A stretch of 64,000 nucleotides of DNA from Tellurirhabdus rosea. GTDB taxonomy: Bacteria > Bacteroidota > Bacteroidia > Cytophagales > Spirosomataceae. Of this stretch, positions 63,603 to 64,000 are shown in pieces. The first letter of the stretch is position 1, and the number at the start of each line of letters is the position of its first letter. The notes below the pieces were generated by a model that searched no databases, was not told where the DNA came from, and saw only the letters and a list, made by a program, of their open reading frames with translations. Both the position numbers and the translations under genes were made by a program. The stretch lies in NCBI RefSeq assembly GCF_026278345.1, contig NZ_CP111085.1:260001-324000 (forward strand). Reading direction: 5' to 3'.

Positions 63603-63690
63603 AAAAAAAGTTTACAGTCTAAAGTTTAGAGTTTACTAGCCAACTTTAAACGTTAAACTATAAACCGAAGCGGCGAACCGCTCATACTTT
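63603..63690. repeat. Heptad-type hairpin element (tRNA-Pro/tRNA-Ser)
   Basis: AGTTTACAGTCTAAAGTTTAGAGTTTA in the left arm; AACTTTAAACGTTAAACTATAAAC in the right arm, then the GAAGCGGCGAACCGCT block shared with other elements. Confidence 0.7.
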
Positions 63691-63696
63691 AACTGG

Positions 63697-63783
63697 CGGA
63701 GAGAGCGGGATTCGAACCCGCGGTACCCTTGCGGGTACGGCAGTTTAGCAAACTGCTGGTTTCAGCCACTCACCCATCTCTCC
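63697..63783 (-). tRNA. tRNA-Ser (anticodon GCU)
   Basis: 87 nt, long variable arm (TACCCGCAAGGGTA). Acceptor GGAGAGA/TCTCTCC, anticodon arm GCAGT-TTGCTAA-ACTGC, T-arm CGCGGGTTCGAATCCCGC, discriminator G. Confidence 0.95.
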
Positions 63784-63814
63784 GTGGGCCGGCCTGCTTT
63801 CGCATTTCGTTCCG

Positions 63815-63847
63815 CAAATATAGAGCATTAAAACACATTCCACCAAA
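63815..63847 (-). promoter_or_regulatory. Promoter for the tRNA-Ser/Pro/Arg run
   Basis: On the minus strand TTTG, 21-nt spacer, TATATTTG (TAnnTTTG); the start would be about 25 nt before tRNA-Ser. Confidence 0.65.
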
Positions 63848-63946
63848 CATTCCTGCCGAAAATCTTTTATTTTGGGCTAATTTCGCATTTCTGCTGGTTT
63901 CCACCGACCTCATTTCCGCCCGTTACCCAACGGCATAATTACCTGT

Positions 63947-64000
63947 ATGAACTGGAATTACGGATTGACTTACGCCGAGTTTGCCTTTATCGCCGCCTTC
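63947..64000 (+). CDS. Partial gene at the window edge
   Basis: An open frame from ATG at 63947 that runs off the end: 18 residues (MNWNYGLTYAEFAFIAAF), the last part hydrophobic, so probably a membrane protein. It is too short to name. Upstream lies the divergent tRNA promoter. Confidence 0.4.
   Translation, partial: MNWNYGLTYAEFAFIAAF

Noticed and set aside
3746-63690. CRISPR array
   Set aside because: Tandem units are 7-8 nt without unique spacers, and no cas gene is present.
63729-63938. 69-codon plus-strand frame over tRNA-Ser
   Set aside because: It overlaps the tRNA gene and its promoter on the opposite strand, and shows no protein features.

Overview
The window reads as chromosomal DNA of a Bacteroidota bacterium, most likely a Cytophagales member of the Spirosoma/Larkinella type. 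The grounds are the gene set (ftsX - DUF3098 - uppP - truB - ribF block, DUF5916 protein, Bacteroidota-type polysaccharide export genes), the recurrent -7 promoter box of the form TAnnTTTG, poor Shine-Dalgarno sites, and a GC content of roughly 55-60% outside the island. The genus is an inference from gene style; no 16S or ribosomal protein gene is present.

Layout. 1-11.1 kb: housekeeping genes: a beta-lactamase-fold protein that lacks its serine, ftsX, uppP, truB, ribF, a DUF5916 outer-membrane protein, then pheA and parE on the minus strand. 11.2-36.4 kb: one long plus-strand surface-polysaccharide locus: SLBB export protein, Wzz-like protein, Wzm/Wzt ABC exporter, sugar aminotransferase, WbqC protein, two acetyltransferases of the left-handed beta-helix type, an acyltransferase-3, nine glycosyltransferases in several families, a GT39-like membrane protein, an O-antigen ligase/polymerase and a WecA-like initiating transferase. 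36.5-46.9 kb: mixed genes: DUF892 protein, small acidic protein, outer-membrane protein, GH88 hydrolase, 3-hydroxyacyl-CoA dehydrogenase, MFS transporter, and a six-PAS histidine kinase.

47.1-63.4 kb is a 16.3-kb integrated island in a tRNA-Arg(UCU) gene. It is bounded by a perfect 46-bp direct repeat of the tRNA 3' half. It carries a tyrosine integrase, a helix-turn-helix excisionase-like protein, a RepA-like ATPase and a zinc-finger/Toprim primase-like protein. Its cargo is a type III-like restriction-modification pair, followed by an AT-rich (about one-third GC) block: SIR2-like protein, OAS/CD-NTase-like nucleotidyltransferase, a winged-helix/membrane protein, and a two-gene HAD-phosphoribosyltransferase plus DprA operon. 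No relaxase or conjugation gene is visible. The last 0.6 kb has tRNA-Arg, tRNA-Pro and tRNA-Ser on the minus strand and the first codons of a new gene.

The most unusual signals are: (1) a family of about 16 intergenic hairpins built from degenerate 7-8-nt tandem repeats, with a different heptad in each element but the same heptad in both arms; (2) the SIR2 plus nucleotidyltransferase pair; (3) the HAD-PRTase/DprA operon with an attenuator-like leader; (4) paired 12-bp-spaced TGCAAAC repeats at both island ends; (5) several enzymes whose key residues are replaced.
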